Shown piece after piece: positions 46,343 through 58,009 of a stretch of 64,000 nt of DNA. The stretch's first letter is position 1; every line of letters starts with the position of its first letter. The DNA is from Schistosoma haematobium (Eukaryota; Platyhelminthes; Trematoda; Strigeidida; Schistosomatidae), in contig NC_067201.1 of the NCBI RefSeq assembly GCF_000699445.3, positions 11,587,501-11,651,500 of the forward strand, given 5' to 3'. The position numbers and the translations under genes are program-made. The notes beneath the pieces were generated by a model, which made no database searches, was not told where the DNA came from, and saw only the letters and a program-made list of their open reading frames with translations.

Positions 46343-47343
46343 CTATCTATAAATATCCCATACAAGTAAACTACCTAATGCTCCACCATTTGCTGGAACA
46401 GATGTAATTAGAAAATGAGATTGTTTTGTAAATGTACATGATCGAATTAGTCTGGATTGTTGATCGATATTAGGTCCATGTGGTTGAGTCAGTGTTGTAG
46501 AACTCCACTCACCAATTAAACTCCCTTCATTTAAACTACCTAAACTAGATAGATAACCTAAAGATTTGATTTTAAGTAGATTATTTTTGAAATGCACGTC
46601 AATTAAACGTATTTTACCATCCCATTGACCAACTGCTAACAGACGACCATCATCACGCCATGCAAAACATGAAATACCAGTAATACAATCATTAAGTGAT
46701 TTATGAATTTTAGACAATTTAAAATAATTTGACATTTGAGAATCGAATTCCAATTGTACAAAGGCTATGTTTCCATCGACCGATGTGTCTGTATCACAAC
46801 TATCCACACTAGGTCCGCCCAAAACAACGAATTTGACATTTGTTTCCATTCGATTGGTACTTTCCTTACATAATTGTTGTTTAAAAACAGGTTGAATAGA
46901 AAGTGTCATAATGGGGATAGATTGGCCCAAAGGATAATTAAGCACACTTAACACTCGACCATCACCTAGTAAAATTAAGTGCCCAGATTCGAAGCCGGCC
47001 AATAGAATAGAATGTATTTGATTTATGGGGTAAGTTTTTTCAATTCCTTTTAATGTCATACACATGCCTAGATTTGTAACATTTTGACAAGAAGTTTGAA
47101 TAGAATTAATTGACTGCTGACAAATAAATACAAATTGAGGCAACTGGATTATTTCGATAGACGGTTCTTTATTAGATGTTGAAGAATTATTATTATCATC
47201 ATCATCTGTTTCTTCTTGACACAAATGGGCCAAGAAATAAACATCCGCTGAATTGTTGCTGTTACTACTACTCGTTGTAGTATATGCACGCCATAAATCG
47301 GAATTGCAAAATGAGATATCATATGTATGAATTTCACCAAAAA
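46343..47343 (-). CDS. GNB1L-like terminal exon
   Basis: Acceptor TGTGTTACAG before 47343; 1001 bp to TAG at 46343. Starts FGEIHTYDISFCNSDLWRAY. The open frame extends upstream to 47404, but that part (MIFFVKLYMFCFAFFLYC) is intron translation with a pyrimidine tract, not a signal peptide. The 81-aa frame at 47149-47394 is a shadow. Confidence 0.82.
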
Positions 47344-50300
47344 CTGTAACACAATACAAAAAGAAAGCAAAACAAAACATATACAGTTTGACAAAGAAAA
47401 TCATTTTGGGGGGAGTAGGAAGAAATTATGAAAACTCACAACATAACGACAATGTACAAACCTGGTGTGCGATGTTGAGTCACAACAATGAATGACGATA
47501 AACACTATAACCAACAGTTAATATTTGTTTTATTTATTTATTTGAACACATATATACTGGCACAGGAGTGCGCCAAATATATATGCGCCACACAAAACAA
47601 TGAGAATTTAAGAAGAAAAAGAAAAAAAAGTGGGGAACGTACAAAAAAAACAATAACGAAGAGATTGGTGTAAGGTAGTGTAATAATAATAGTAATAGTA
47701 GGGGAACAGAAGGGTACAATCAGGAGAAATCTTTCAGTTAAGGAAGATACAACCACGTTTTATGAAGAAAGTAAAAGAAGGTTACAGCACGATCGCCACT
47801 GGCTTCTATTCTGAGCCATATCTGATAACGTCTCTAGCCACTGTGTTGTACCATCTCTCGGACACCAACCAAAGAGTCGTGAAGGACCGACAAAAGCCAG
47901 TCCTTTTCAGCTTTCTTTCATACCACGACACCATGTCATGCACTGACCACCTCTCCGCTTCTTCCAACCAGTCCCAGAGTCGGCAAATAATGCACGACGT
48001 GGAATTCTCTGGGACGACATTCGGAGAACATGTCCAAGCCACCGAAGTCGGTGTTTCAAGATGGTGACACCAATTGCATTATCGCCTCTGTGCCCGAACA
48101 CACGATGCCGAACCTCTGCATTACTAACATGGTGTTGCTACTGGATGTCAGCAATCCTTCGGAGACAGCGATGATCGAACACAGAGAGTCGTCTAACGTC
48201 CTCAACTCGGAGAGACCAGGTTTCACAAGCATAGAGCAAAACTGCTCTCACCGACGCGTTGTAAATCCGACCTTTTACGGCCAGACTAACATCACGAAGG
48301 CGCCAAAGATGGCCCAGATTGGCATAAACCGCTCTGGCTTTCACTATACGTGCATTGATCTCATCACTCACACCCCCACCAGCACTTATGCAGCTACCCA
48401 GATACACAAACTTCTCGACTACTTCTATCTGCTCACTATCCAGGGTGAGTACAGGTTTGGAATCCTGACAGTCTTGTAGAAGTACTTTGCACTTCGAAGG
48501 TGCAAAGCACATACCATACCTACGGACACTGATTGCCAACTGATTAAGTGCGGATTGCATGCCTTGGGCATTATCGCACAGTAAGACAATATCATCCGCA
48601 TACTCAAGGTCGAGAAGTCTTTCTCCAGGCAACAGATCCACACCGCCATTACTTACGTTCATCAGAGTTGTTTCCAGAATGTCATCGATGGCAAAGTTGA
48701 AGAGGAATGGTGAGATTAGGCAACCCTGCCTAACCCCACTGCTCGAATAGAACAATGGAGAAAGGTGGTTGTATGCCCTCACTCTGCCTGAGGTGTTTGT
48801 ATTTAGGGCCTTTAGGATGTTAATAAACTTCTCAGGCACACCCTTCTTCAATAGACAATCTCAGAGAACAGTCCTATCCAACGAATCGAAGGCAGCTCTG
48901 ATGTCAAGAAACACTACGATTGTTGGCCTTTGAAAAGTATGACGGTGTTCTAACATTTGGCGGAGGGTGAAGATATGATCAATACATCCTCGACCAGAAC
49001 GAAACCCAGCCTGCTCCTCGCGAGCCAATCTTTCTCGGGTTTTGAACAATCTACGAAGTATGACGGAAGCCAATAGTTTGGACGCAATCTGAAGTAGAAT
49101 TATCCCCCGATAGTTGTTACAGGAACGACGTGAACCCTTTTTAAAGATAGGGACAACTATCGACTCATTCCATGACGTTGGTACACTCTCTAGTTCCCAA
49201 ACCTTTGTAAACAACGTCGTCAATTCCTTAGTCAAAAAGTCACCACCATCTTTAAAAAGAGCCGGAGGTAAGTCATCTGGGCAAGGTGATTTGTAACGCT
49301 TCAAGAGTTGGAGTTCCTTGAGGACTTCCTCCTCGTTTGGTGGATCAGTCGTCACCGGCCATGGAGGGCAGCACAGTCTGACCGATGTTGCCGGAGCAGC
49401 AGGCCAGTTGAACTGCCCTTCGAAAAATTCTGCCCATCGTCCAAGACGTCGATGGATGTTAGTGATTGGCATCCCATCATCCTCGCAGATTGTTTCACTC
49501 ACACCAGACTTCTTGCTGCCAGTGGCTCGGATGAGTTGGAAGAGCTTCCGGTAATTACCAGATGCAGCTGCTGCTTCCAGCTCATTAGCACGCTTCGACC
49601 ACCAGGCTTCTCGGTCCTTACGCAAGCTTTGCCCAATTTCATTACGTAACATCCTTCGTTTGTGGTCAAACTCACGGTCACCCGGAGTAGACCGACGGGC
49701 TTCAATGAGTTGTAAGGAACCTGCAGAAACCCAGTGCTTAAAAGCGGGACGTTTCGCGAACCCACAACTGACTGTACCCGCCATTTTCATGGCGTCATGC
49801 AATTGCAACCAATGCTCATCTATACTTTTCGGTGGAATGGTAGCTAGCTTAGAAGCTAGCTCGTTTCGATACTTACTAGCAACAGAAGTTGCAACCAACT
49901 TGCTGACATCAATCCCTTGGTGACGGTCACTTCGTTGTTCACTGAAAAGGCAAGATTGGCGCAGACCAAGGCATGGTCAGAGTCCAGATAGGTACTCCAA
50001 AAGGAGCGGCAGTCTTGTACACAACCACGCCGGCGGTAGCTGATCGCGATGTGATCAATCTGAGTCCAGGCTTGAGATGCAGAGGGAGGACGCCAGGTGG
50101 CACATCGGCGATGACTGTGCCGAAAGTTAGTGCTAGCCAGAAACAGGTTGTAGTCTGTGCACAGTTGCAGTAGACGGTCCCCGTTATCTGTCCTGTGACT
50201 AACAAGTCCCCATCGGCCACCTAAACGACCCTCTTCTGTGCCTAGACGCCCGACCTGAGCATTCAAGTCTCCGGCTAGTACTACAATATCTGTCGAACGC

Positions 50301-50941
50301 ACTTTCTGGAGAAGAACAGATAACTGGTGGTAAAACTCATCCTTGATTGCATCCGGGCTGCAATCTGTCGAGGCATAGGCGGAGATGACGAAGAGACATC
50401 GTTTCTCACGCCGATTTCTTCTCACTTTGACGGAACTTTCTAATCTAACAGCACATAGCCGACTGTTAATGGGGATCCAATCGATTAGTGCTGCCTCAGA
50501 TCTAGCGCTTAGTGCGACACCAACGCCGGCGAGACCAGACGAAGATGCCACAGGGTCCCCGGATAAGCGCACGTAAAACAAGCTTTTTGAAGCGACAGAT
50601 GTACAGCGAATTTGTAGTACTTCACCAGAGTCTTGAATACGGGTCTCGGATAGACAACAGACATCAATATTAAGACTTTCTAAAGACATAGCCAGCCCTA
50701 TCTGTTGTCCGACCTGCATAAATGTGCGAACGTTGAAGGCAGCCAGTTTGAATGGTGCACGTGGTTTCAGATAAACTGCTTCAGTACTCATATTCGGTGG
50801 TAACGTACAATTTTCAACCGGACAGTGACTCGAGAACGTTTAGATACAGTCGAATTCCCACCATAGACGAGCTGCTGTATAAGTCGAAAAAAATAAGTAT
50901 AGACAGAGTAAGAATAAAAGAGGGTGAATAATGGCGTAGTA

Positions 50942-50994
<53 letters not shown>

Positions 50995-53062
50995 TAATAA
51001 TAATAATAGCAATAATAATAATTGAATCATTTGAATGTTCGTCGAAGAAAGAGAATTAGTTTCCATGATCATAGACAGTTCAGTTCATTAATTGCGTGTG
51101 GGCTGCTATACTGCCCGGGTGCCCAGACCGAAGCAGGTGGTTATCTTAGGGGGCCACACCCCGAGCCTTCGACCTGAAGGTCTGATCCACAAGGTAGTAG
51201 AGCATCGTAAGGAGATGCAGTCCCATGGAAGCCGGTGACCAACAATTGGTTCATACGCCATTTGTTCCCGCAGGATACTGGAGCCCATGTGCACCATAGA
51301 TTTGGAATTCGGTTAAAGCACCGGGCATTCGCTTTCCGTCCTCTCATTTTCGTAAACAACACCCCCGCCACGAGAAGGCAGTGAGTAGGACTTCCCTGGC
51401 AGAGGCTGTATACGCGTATGCAAACAATCAGATCATAATGTTACGTAGGGATTACACTCTATTTATGTAGTAACTAACGAAAATACTCGATTATTTATCA
51501 GAAAGGTGGAGTGACCTGCACATATAATATTCAAAGCCTTTATAAAAAGGAATTATTGCTAACGGTAGAATCTAAAATCCACGTTTCATCCTATTTACGA
51601 CTGGTCAGTCCGATGTACCTAGATCCCAGTGTGTTGACGTCTACACTGAAACTAGGACTCAGTACTTTTCGTATCAAGGTGATTAATAAACAATCGAATT
51701 TCAATCATTAGAGGTTTGCTGAAGCTTTGTCGAACAAACGTCTGAAATTAGATTTATATATTCAAAAAGAAACAATAATGAATTTTTCTTTACTTTAGTA
51801 TTATTACATTTGTTTTATTGCATCATTCTTTACTTCAACTCTTCCTCAATTTTTGATTAAATCATTTTTATTTGTCCTAAATTCACAATTTTAATTCTAA
51901 TTGACTGAATTCAGAACTAATATTATTCTTTACTACCATTTATCTGTTGTTTTTTTGTTTAGTTACTTCATTAAGCAACCATCTAAAGTTTCATACACAT
52001 AGTTCCCTTTATCATTTTGAAAAGAGCAAGAACAAATATTCTAGCAGAATAGCATGAATTCATTTTATTTCGTAGGTCCTCGTCAGCTGCTTACAACCTG
52101 TGATATTTAAAAATCATAATTACATAATGGGTTTAAATTGCTTACATGAGAGGATTTGTTTGGAAGTTAAATTGAAGATATATTCGTAAAGTATTCCTAT
52201 CAACGTTTATTCATTATGTAATCAATTGTTTCTAACCCCCTTTTGAACATCTAAAATTTATTAAATTTATTTGAATGTTAATCACTATTTTTTGATGTTT
52301 CGGAACTTTCTCTCTTATATTTTTATTTAGCTGAAACGATCTTATTATTAACATTATTGAAATCTTTGAAATATATTCATTTTTAATCACCTTCGTATTT
52401 ATATGTATGTCAATTTCTATGACAATTTTAAAATATTATATAAGATGTTAGCAACTAATGAGAACCTAACAACATAAAATCATTTCATATTATTTTGTAC
52501 TAATCTTTATTTTTACTCTCTTCGATACTCAAAATAGTAAATCACAGTCGGATAGCTTCTAATTTTATAAAATGGATTTATTCAAACCAGTTAACCTGAA
52601 AGTAGAATAATAGATCTAGTTAAGAAATCATTAACATTATTCATTGAAATATGTATATAGTTTAATGATAGAGAAAAAAACTGAAGAAGACAAATAACAG
52701 TAAGTGATTTACTCACCTTGATCAAAAGGTTTAAACACTTCGGTCGTATCAAATTGTAAATTGCTTAAATCCCAGAAACGTATAAAGCCATCACGACCAT
52801 GAGATATTATCACACCATAATTATTATTTCGAGGCCAAAAATGCAAACTTGTAATTTGGTATCCATTATGCCCAATCCATTGACGTAAAGGACGATATTT
52901 TTTAATTGACCAAATAACTAACCAGCCATTTAAGTGACCAGATATTAAATAATTATCAGAGATTGATAAAATATATGTACATGGACCAATAGAATATGAA
53001 GTGATAGGATTATTATTTATATTAGAATTTGGTTGTGTAGGTATTAATATATGAACTGGTTC
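46343..53062 (-). CDS. GNB1L-like WD40 repeat protein, 5' exon missing
   Basis: Exons 52717-53062 and 46343-47343, joined by a split Val codon (G/TT), give 448 residues from this point. GNB1L (yeast Asa1) is a WD40 propeller linked to the TTT/HSP90 pathway that matures PIKK kinases. Blades seen: SGHLNGWLVIWSIKKYRPLR, then ISHGRDGFIRFWDLSNL, ILLAGFESGHLILLGDGRVL, FAWRDDGRLLAVGQWDGKIR, and the C-terminal FLITSVPANGG with SLLVWDIYR. GRDGxIRFWDL and LLAGxExGxL are the most family-like parts. It is longer than human GNB1L (327 aa) because of Ser/Asn and Asp/Asn-rich insertions (TTTSSSNSNNSA, EETDDDDNNNSS). The intron holds an RTE LINE in the same orientation. The N-terminal exon was not found. Confidence 0.75.
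47528..47592 (-). mobile_element. RTE 3' terminus shared with the short elements
   Basis: On plus TTTATTTATTTGAACACA, CTGGCACAGGAGTGCGCC and AAATATATATGCGCCACAC, the same terminus as in the short elements and the 57-bp insertion at 18531. This is the likely recognition end for the reverse transcriptase. Confidence 0.82.
47800..48137 (-). pseudogene. RTE C-terminal region after nonsense TAG
   Basis: Same frame as the RT after the TAG at 48138: RHRVFGHRGDNAIGV then LKHRLRWLGHVLRMSSQRIP, ending near 47907. After a frameshift WYERKLKRTGFCRSF and ERWYNTVARDVIRYGSE continue to 47806. RLRWLGHVLRM is typical of RTE C-termini. Plus-strand frames at 47762-48479 are antisense. Confidence 0.75.
48138..49898 (-). 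pseudogene. RTE reverse transcriptase domain
   Basis: Two frames in register separated by one TGA at 48861-48863. Motifs in order: SIVVPIFKKGSRRSCNNYRG, EEQAGFRSGRGCIDHIFTLR, VVFLDIRAAFDSLDR (motif A, Asp), SSGVRQGCLISPFLFNFAID (motif B), LLDLEYADDIVLL (motif C, YADD), KFVYLGSCIS (thumb). Catalytic residues are intact. The TGA lies just after FDSLDRTVL, so a product would lack the YADD half. Confidence 0.87.
49900..50791 (-). pseudogene. RTE apurinic-like endonuclease domain
   Basis: Starts MSTEAVYLKPRAPFKLAAFN at 50791. All main endonuclease motifs are present: AAFNVRTF (Asn), CCLSETRIQ (Glu), VISAYAS (Tyr), VVLAGDLNAQVG (Asp, Asn), TQIDHIAIS and DSDHALV (Asp, His). This enzyme nicks target DNA for target-primed reverse transcription. 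The frame runs into the RT frame through a single frameshift near 49912, so EN and RT were once one ORF. Plus-strand frames here are antisense shadows. Confidence 0.85.
50942..51022. repeat. AAT microsatellite in the RTE 5' UTR
   Basis: (AAT)n with a few interruptions. It lies between the 5' UTR body shared with the short elements and the endonuclease start. The leucine-rich frame across it is an artefact. Confidence 0.85.
51098..51416 (-). mobile_element. RTE 5' UTR segment shared with the short elements
   Basis: Contains CTATACTGCCCGGGTGCC, GGGGGCCACACCCCGAGCC, GGAGATGCAGTCCCATGG and AAGGCAGTGAGTAGGACTTC on plus, all found in the five short elements. It is the bridge that ties the short elements to this LINE. 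Confidence 0.85.
51430..52715. other. GNB1L-like intron upstream of the RTE element
   Basis: AT-rich, no feature supported. The frame at 51511-51711 has no domain. Confidence 0.35.
52717..53062 (-). CDS. GNB1L-like internal exon (first two WD blades)
   Basis: 346 bp open on the minus strand, after a TATAATTAG acceptor and before a GTGAGT donor. Translates EPVHILIPTQPNSN to TTEVFKPFDQ, with SGHLNGWLVIW and SHGRDGFIRFWDL. It has no ATG, so start-based ORF searches miss it. Ends in one base G that pairs with TT of the next exon. Confidence 0.78.
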
Positions 53063-53069
53063 CTAATTA

Positions 53070-54340
53070 TAACAGGGAAATAGGAAATAAATATAAAAGC
53101 ATTAACGGATATAGTATCAGAATATATTAACAAATTATCTGAGTCTCATACAGGTGTTTCTTTTCGCTTATATAATATTTAGGATAAGATAATGGCTACT
53201 AAATTGGAGATAAAGTATAATTTAAGAGAGGATTTAAAAGACAGCAATTGAAAACCTACAGTAACCGAACGATATAAGCTTATATGTTATTCAATTTTCC
53301 TAGATTCTGCAGTTCATATCCATGAGTTAGGAATAAATGTCTTTTCATAATTAATAGCAGTTAGACATTAATATTCATTAGGAAATCTTGATCAGCTGAC
53401 AATTTTCTTTCTTTCTTAACTAATACATAAAGAGGAATAGGTCTGACGGATTTTTATTGTATACAGTCACCTAAACTGCATCACGTCTGAATTCATTAAC
53501 ATTTTTAAAATCAACTCAGACTTATTAGCTGGTTGGTATAGGCAGGTGAAATTCGGAGGTCAATGACGTCGATGATCATTAGTGAACCGGATGTTCCTTA
53601 TTCATTCCCTGGATTAGATCCGAATATTTCCAGATGGTTAATCATTAGTGTTTGAGATAGTTGAAGGTATACGAGAGAGAACCTTGAAGATGAAGTCTCA
53701 ACATAGTGCTTTCGAGTCACTCACGTTAGTAGCGGAATCGCAACTTGACAAATATAATTAGCTCAACATTTAAAAGGACGAGACAAACATGATATTGATC
53801 ACTACTCAGTCATTAATCAGTAGTAAATATATTCGTCCAACAGCAAGTCAGTCCCAACTTGAATACCTTACTAGCAAAATCTCAGGATGTAAAGGTGGGT
53901 GACTTGGGTTAAAAAAAACTCAATGGATCTTCAGTTTCCTTAAGATTGCAAGTACACATTGCCGACGAGTACCGGCTAGCAAGAAACCTATATTTACAGT
54001 CCTCTTACAATTACCTCCAGCCGCTTAGCATGGTCTCTGTCTATCTCAAGCTATCATTGGATCGAAGATGAATTTTGTTGTCAAAATGATGGATGAATCG
54101 ACGTCCACGAGTTAAGCTCCAGGTTGATCCGAGACATGTGAAGTACAAATGTTTAAAAGGATACGTTGAGTAAACCCGTTATATAACTTTTGTTTTCAAA
54201 ATACGTTTGCTGGACACTAGTAATCTGATGTTGTCAGTATATAAACATTTCAAAACATGTAGTGAGATTTTTAAAATAGAAGAGTATGAAGGAATGATTA
54301 ATAAGACTCTCTATGAATAGCCCATGTAGCGGAGTTCCAC
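53070..54340. other. Upstream of the known GNB1L-like exons
   Basis: Should contain intron and possibly the N-terminal exon, which I could not identify. No repeat recognised. Confidence 0.3.
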
Positions 54341-54343
54341 TAT

Positions 54344-54620
54344 AATGGGGCAGTTATTAACTAATTCTAAAATGGTTGAGAAATATCGAGAATTGATTGA
54401 AGTTAAACAAATAAATCATTGGATAACAACCCAATATTTTAAAGGTTAAGTACTTGCCGAGAGATGTTAAAGCCACAGGTTCGATCCATAGTGTGGTTAT
54501 GGACACGTCCATACTAGAGCAAAAGATACTCGTTCAGCACTCCTTCGTTCTTGGTTGTTGTGCAACTAAGGCTAGTTTGTGATGTTAACTATGAAATTAA
54601 ACAATCTCCAGAAATCCCTG
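54344..54620 (+). mobile_element. SINE with upstream repeat block, copy 1
   Basis: A block GGGGCAGTTATTAACTAATT, CTAAAATGGTTGAGAAATATC, then a degenerate SINE: B-box CAGGTTCGATCC, hammerhead remnant GTCCATACTAGAGCAAAAG, tail CTTGGTTGTTGTGCAACTAAG. The whole unit recurs at 62085-62385, including the upstream block. Confidence 0.6.
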
Positions 54621-54624
54621 ATAA

Positions 54625-55755
54625 TAATGGCCATTTGTATCTACTACCCAATGCGTTGTAACAAGTTACTGAATATTAACACTAATGAAAATCATTTACT
54701 GAACGGTGGTTATCGATTTTAAATGTAAACTATCTATCGTAATTAAAAAGATGAGAATTTTGAATTGTTCACCGAACGGAAAAAAAGCTCGTTATTTCAA
54801 CTTAAAATTTGTCAAAACAAACACGTACACACGAGACCAGAAAAAATAGGTGCATAGTAAACCATAATATAATTTGCTATCTCCAATGGAAACTGCAACT
54901 TAACAACAAAATTCATTCAATATTAATAATAATGTATACAAGATATATGGCAAAATAGAGAATATTATAACAGTAGAGATGAAGGTGAGTATATGCTAAC
55001 AAGTCAGATTACTAAAAGATTAGTAAGTATTGAGTTTCATATAAGTGTTATAGAGAAGCAATAACAATTGTAGTAAAATACGACCCAATTTTTAATAAAT
55101 AAACAAATTCAACATGTGAAGAAAACAATCCTGTCTTAATGTTTAATAACTGTTATATCTGGCATTCTTCAGTTTGTTTAGTATGTCAGTGTTACATGTA
55201 AGAGTCTAAATTACACTTTAGACTTCATTTTAATAATTTATAGCTATCTATGTGTGTCTCATATGAACAGATTACTGAAGCACATCCCAACTTATCAGAT
55301 GAATAAAGCAAATACAATGCACACATTTTGAACATTAAGAGGAAGATGCGCTGCGAATTCATGGAAACATGTCACATACCAATTCCACTGATAATGTCAA
55401 ATTAAAGAAAGAATCAAGACGTACGTTGATGAAATATATTTGAGATGTTTAATTTATGTAAGTGTTTACTAGTAGAATAAATCAAAGCATGACACTCTTC
55501 CTTTTATCGCGAACACAACATATTACCCTACGAAACACATCTAATGATTTCGGATTTGTTTTTGGCATATGCTCTGTAAAAATACGGATATTTCACTGTA
55601 TAAATAAATGGCATGCGAAGTGGAAAACCAGGCTTTCGCATTACTCTTGAAACATTCAAATACTTTCGAAATATTTACATCTTTTCGATGTTTTTCATTA
55701 GCAATACTGTGTAAGATGCATAACATAACATAAACAAAAACACATTTAACATAAT
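54625..55755. other. Gene-free stretch
   Basis: AT-rich; the frame at 55462-55650 has no recognised domain. Confidence 0.3.
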
Positions 55756-55758
55756 GAG

Positions 55759-55761
<3 letters not shown>

Positions 55762-55820
<59 letters not shown>
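55762..55820. repeat. TA microsatellite
   Basis: About 29 TA units. The 136-codon minus frame across it owes its Tyr-Ile run to this repeat. Confidence 0.92.
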
Positions 55821-55823
<3 letters not shown>

Positions 55824-55829
55824 CCGGTC

Positions 55830-57200
55830 GAAGCATTCAAGCCGATATGTATCATGATTTCGGAAAGAAATGATCGCAAATAAAACAAATAGAAAACGAA
55901 ATATAATGTCATTATATGCCGCATAAACAAATTTGGAGCATGCAATTTCACAGCCCGCTAAGTGCTAATTTTTTTATTGTGGTAACCAGAACACTTTCCT
56001 AAAACACGCAGCAACTAAGCTGTCATGGTAACTTGTAGGATCGACAAAGAATGAATTGTCTAAGGCATTATGGTTGGAAAAACCTAATTATATGACGGAC
56101 GTAATATTATCACCATCAATATGACATAGTTTGTTTAAACAAAATAAGAGATTGATATTACAGTAAACTATTTAACCTAAAAACACAAGTGAAATTATCA
56201 ACAGAATCGTTAAAGAAAACAAAAATGTATGATAGCCTTCAACAGGATTAGTACATTACTGAGTTCACTGATAAGCAATTCACTTTAGATCAATAAGATA
56301 AATGGTATATACTTAAACAATAACACACATGGCCACTACCTATGAGTGAATAGCCTAACATTTATTGGTCCATGTAGCTCCTTCTATCACAAGTAGTTAA
56401 TCAGAACACGAAAGGAGGCAACTAGCCCATTTATTTCCTTGTACTACGACTTAAAAAATCTTATGAAAAACTAAATCAATTATAAAATCACAACGCATCA
56501 TAAATAGGAGATCTATATCACTTACGATAAAAAAGCTGGGTGATAGGTGCTTCGCTAATCGCTAACGACAACTTATGAACGGTAGAATATCTAGAAACAG
56601 TTAATGGCTTAAATGAAAGCTTATGAACAAACAATGATTATTTACACATATCTAAAACCATATCACAAAAGTAAATGAAAAAAGAAATATAGATTCCTAC
56701 GAACGACTCCATAATCGGTTTGTTTTGCCTTCCTCTAACAAGATACATTTACAAGTGACTGGCTGAATAATCAGTTACACAATATGTTATTCATTTGGCT
56801 AACAAAGTATTGCCCAGTCTCGTAATTTTGTGAAATTAAACGATCTCTCTTGAATATTAGGTAAAATATTAAAAAAATAATCAAAGGTAATTATATAACA
56901 GTAATAATACAGGAATACAACAAAATAAAAAAAGAAAACTATAATTTCAACATATAATGGATATTTTTATTTGAAATGATTATTAAGAAAACAAGGTGAG
57001 AGAAAGTACATGTTTAAAAAAATATCCTAATTATTTGGTCAAAGAGAATAAAGAAAAAAATAAAACAAAGAATATAACACAGAATTACTATTAGTATTAT
57101 TATTATTATTATGAACTCATCAACCACGTGTAGATTTATCTACTTGAGTATCAACTACACTCTAAGTATGAGGATTAGTGATATTACTACCAGGCTGACC
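55830..57200. other. Gene-free stretch
   Basis: AT-rich; no coding or repeat feature supported apart from short ATT runs near 57091-57112. Confidence 0.3.
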
Positions 57201-57209
57201 AAAATGAAG

Positions 57210-57275
57210 TACTTTGAGCAAGGTTCGAATCCGTGACAAGATGAATCTCTTAACCATTGAGTCACTACTCCAAAT
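57210..57275 (-). mobile_element. tRNA-like SINE head (minus)
   Basis: Minus strand: A-box GTGACTCAATGGTTAAGAG and B-box GGATTCGAACC, about 30 bp apart. AAT microsatellites follow at 57358-57393 and 57655-57681. Confidence 0.5.
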
Positions 57276-57794
57276 TATAACTGGATCAGTTGAATATTAT
57301 AACACCAAAGTACACATGGAATAAAAAAATGGCAAATTTTACTTGAGTTAAGATATTCATAATAATAATAGTAATAATAATAATAATAATAAATTATGCT
57401 ATTCAATAGTAATAGTAACAATAATATTCAAATGGTTAGTTATAAACAGATGTATGGGGAATAATGTATCTTCTTTACAATTTAATTTTTGTCTATTTGC
57501 ATATATAAAAGAGAATATCTTTAGATTTTCCATCACATAATAACGATAATAAGTTCAATGGTTGCAAATTCGTTTATTTCTTTATGAGTTCTTCTTTCAC
57601 CGAACATCCTTTTTACCGAATGAAAATCCTGATTTACCTAAAAGAAAATAACAATGATAATAATAATAATAATAATAATAAAACACACAATGTTAGAAAC
57701 AAACAAATGGTTTACTGAAACCAAAATGCATTATCATGTTAATTAGTGTGGTGTAGAGTAGAATAGGAGTATCTCATTGAATAAATAATTGATA

Positions 57795-57965
57795 ATAAAT
57801 GAAAGACGTTTCTCCGACCAAATTGAGATCACTAATCGATTAAAGTTACACAACCAATGAAAGCCTGGAAGCACTGAATAATCATTTCATCTTAATATGA
57901 GACTCTTCATCAGCCTGCATTTACGACTCTGAAACCAGGAACTAAACCCAAAACCTTCGGACACT
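57795..57965 (-). mobile_element. SINE with hammerhead remnant (minus)
   Basis: Minus strand: GATGAAGAGTCTCATATTAAG, ATGAAATGATTATTCAGTGC, TTCCAGGCTTTCATTGGTTG. The layout follows the SINE tail; the hammerhead core is barely recognisable. Confidence 0.45.
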
Positions 57966-58009
57966 TGGACCATTGGGCTGAAATAGAAAGTACTCGACTT
58001 CCATTGTCC

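Larger units (their letters stand above)
47528..51416 (-). mobile_element. RTE-type LINE, nearly full length
   Basis: Sense minus, inside the GNB1L-like intron and in the same orientation as the gene. Order: 5' UTR (51416-50792; lacks ~85 bp of 5' terminus compared with the non-autonomous copies, and contains an AAT microsatellite), endonuclease (50791-49900), RT (49898-47800), 3' UTR, and a TAAA-type tail near 47528. Breaks: one frameshift near 49912, TGA at 48861 and TAG at 48138 in the RT frame, and a shift near 47900. Few breaks suggest a fairly recent insertion. Related to schistosome SR2-type RTE elements (inference). Confidence 0.88.

Noticed and set aside
47344..47404. Hydrophobic N-terminus of the 353-codon GNB1L-like frame as a signal peptide
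   Set aside because: It is the pyrimidine-rich end of an intron; the acceptor before 47343 joins in phase to the exon at 52717.
48030..48479. 149-codon plus frame, and other plus-strand frames across 47.8-50.6 kb
   Set aside because: Antisense to the RTE reverse transcriptase and endonuclease, whose motifs are clear on the minus strand.
50788..51072. Leucine-rich 94-codon minus frame
   Set aside because: Produced by the AAT microsatellite in the RTE 5' UTR.
55541..55951. 136-codon minus frame with a Tyr-Ile run
   Set aside because: Produced by the TA microsatellite; flanking residues have no family signature.
57597..57637. Possible minus-strand terminal exon (GKSGFSFGKKDVR then stop) with a pyrimidine-rich acceptor and AATAAA at 57573-57578
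   Set aside because: Only 13 codons and no recognisable partner exon within the window; splice-like and AATAAA strings are common in AT-rich DNA.
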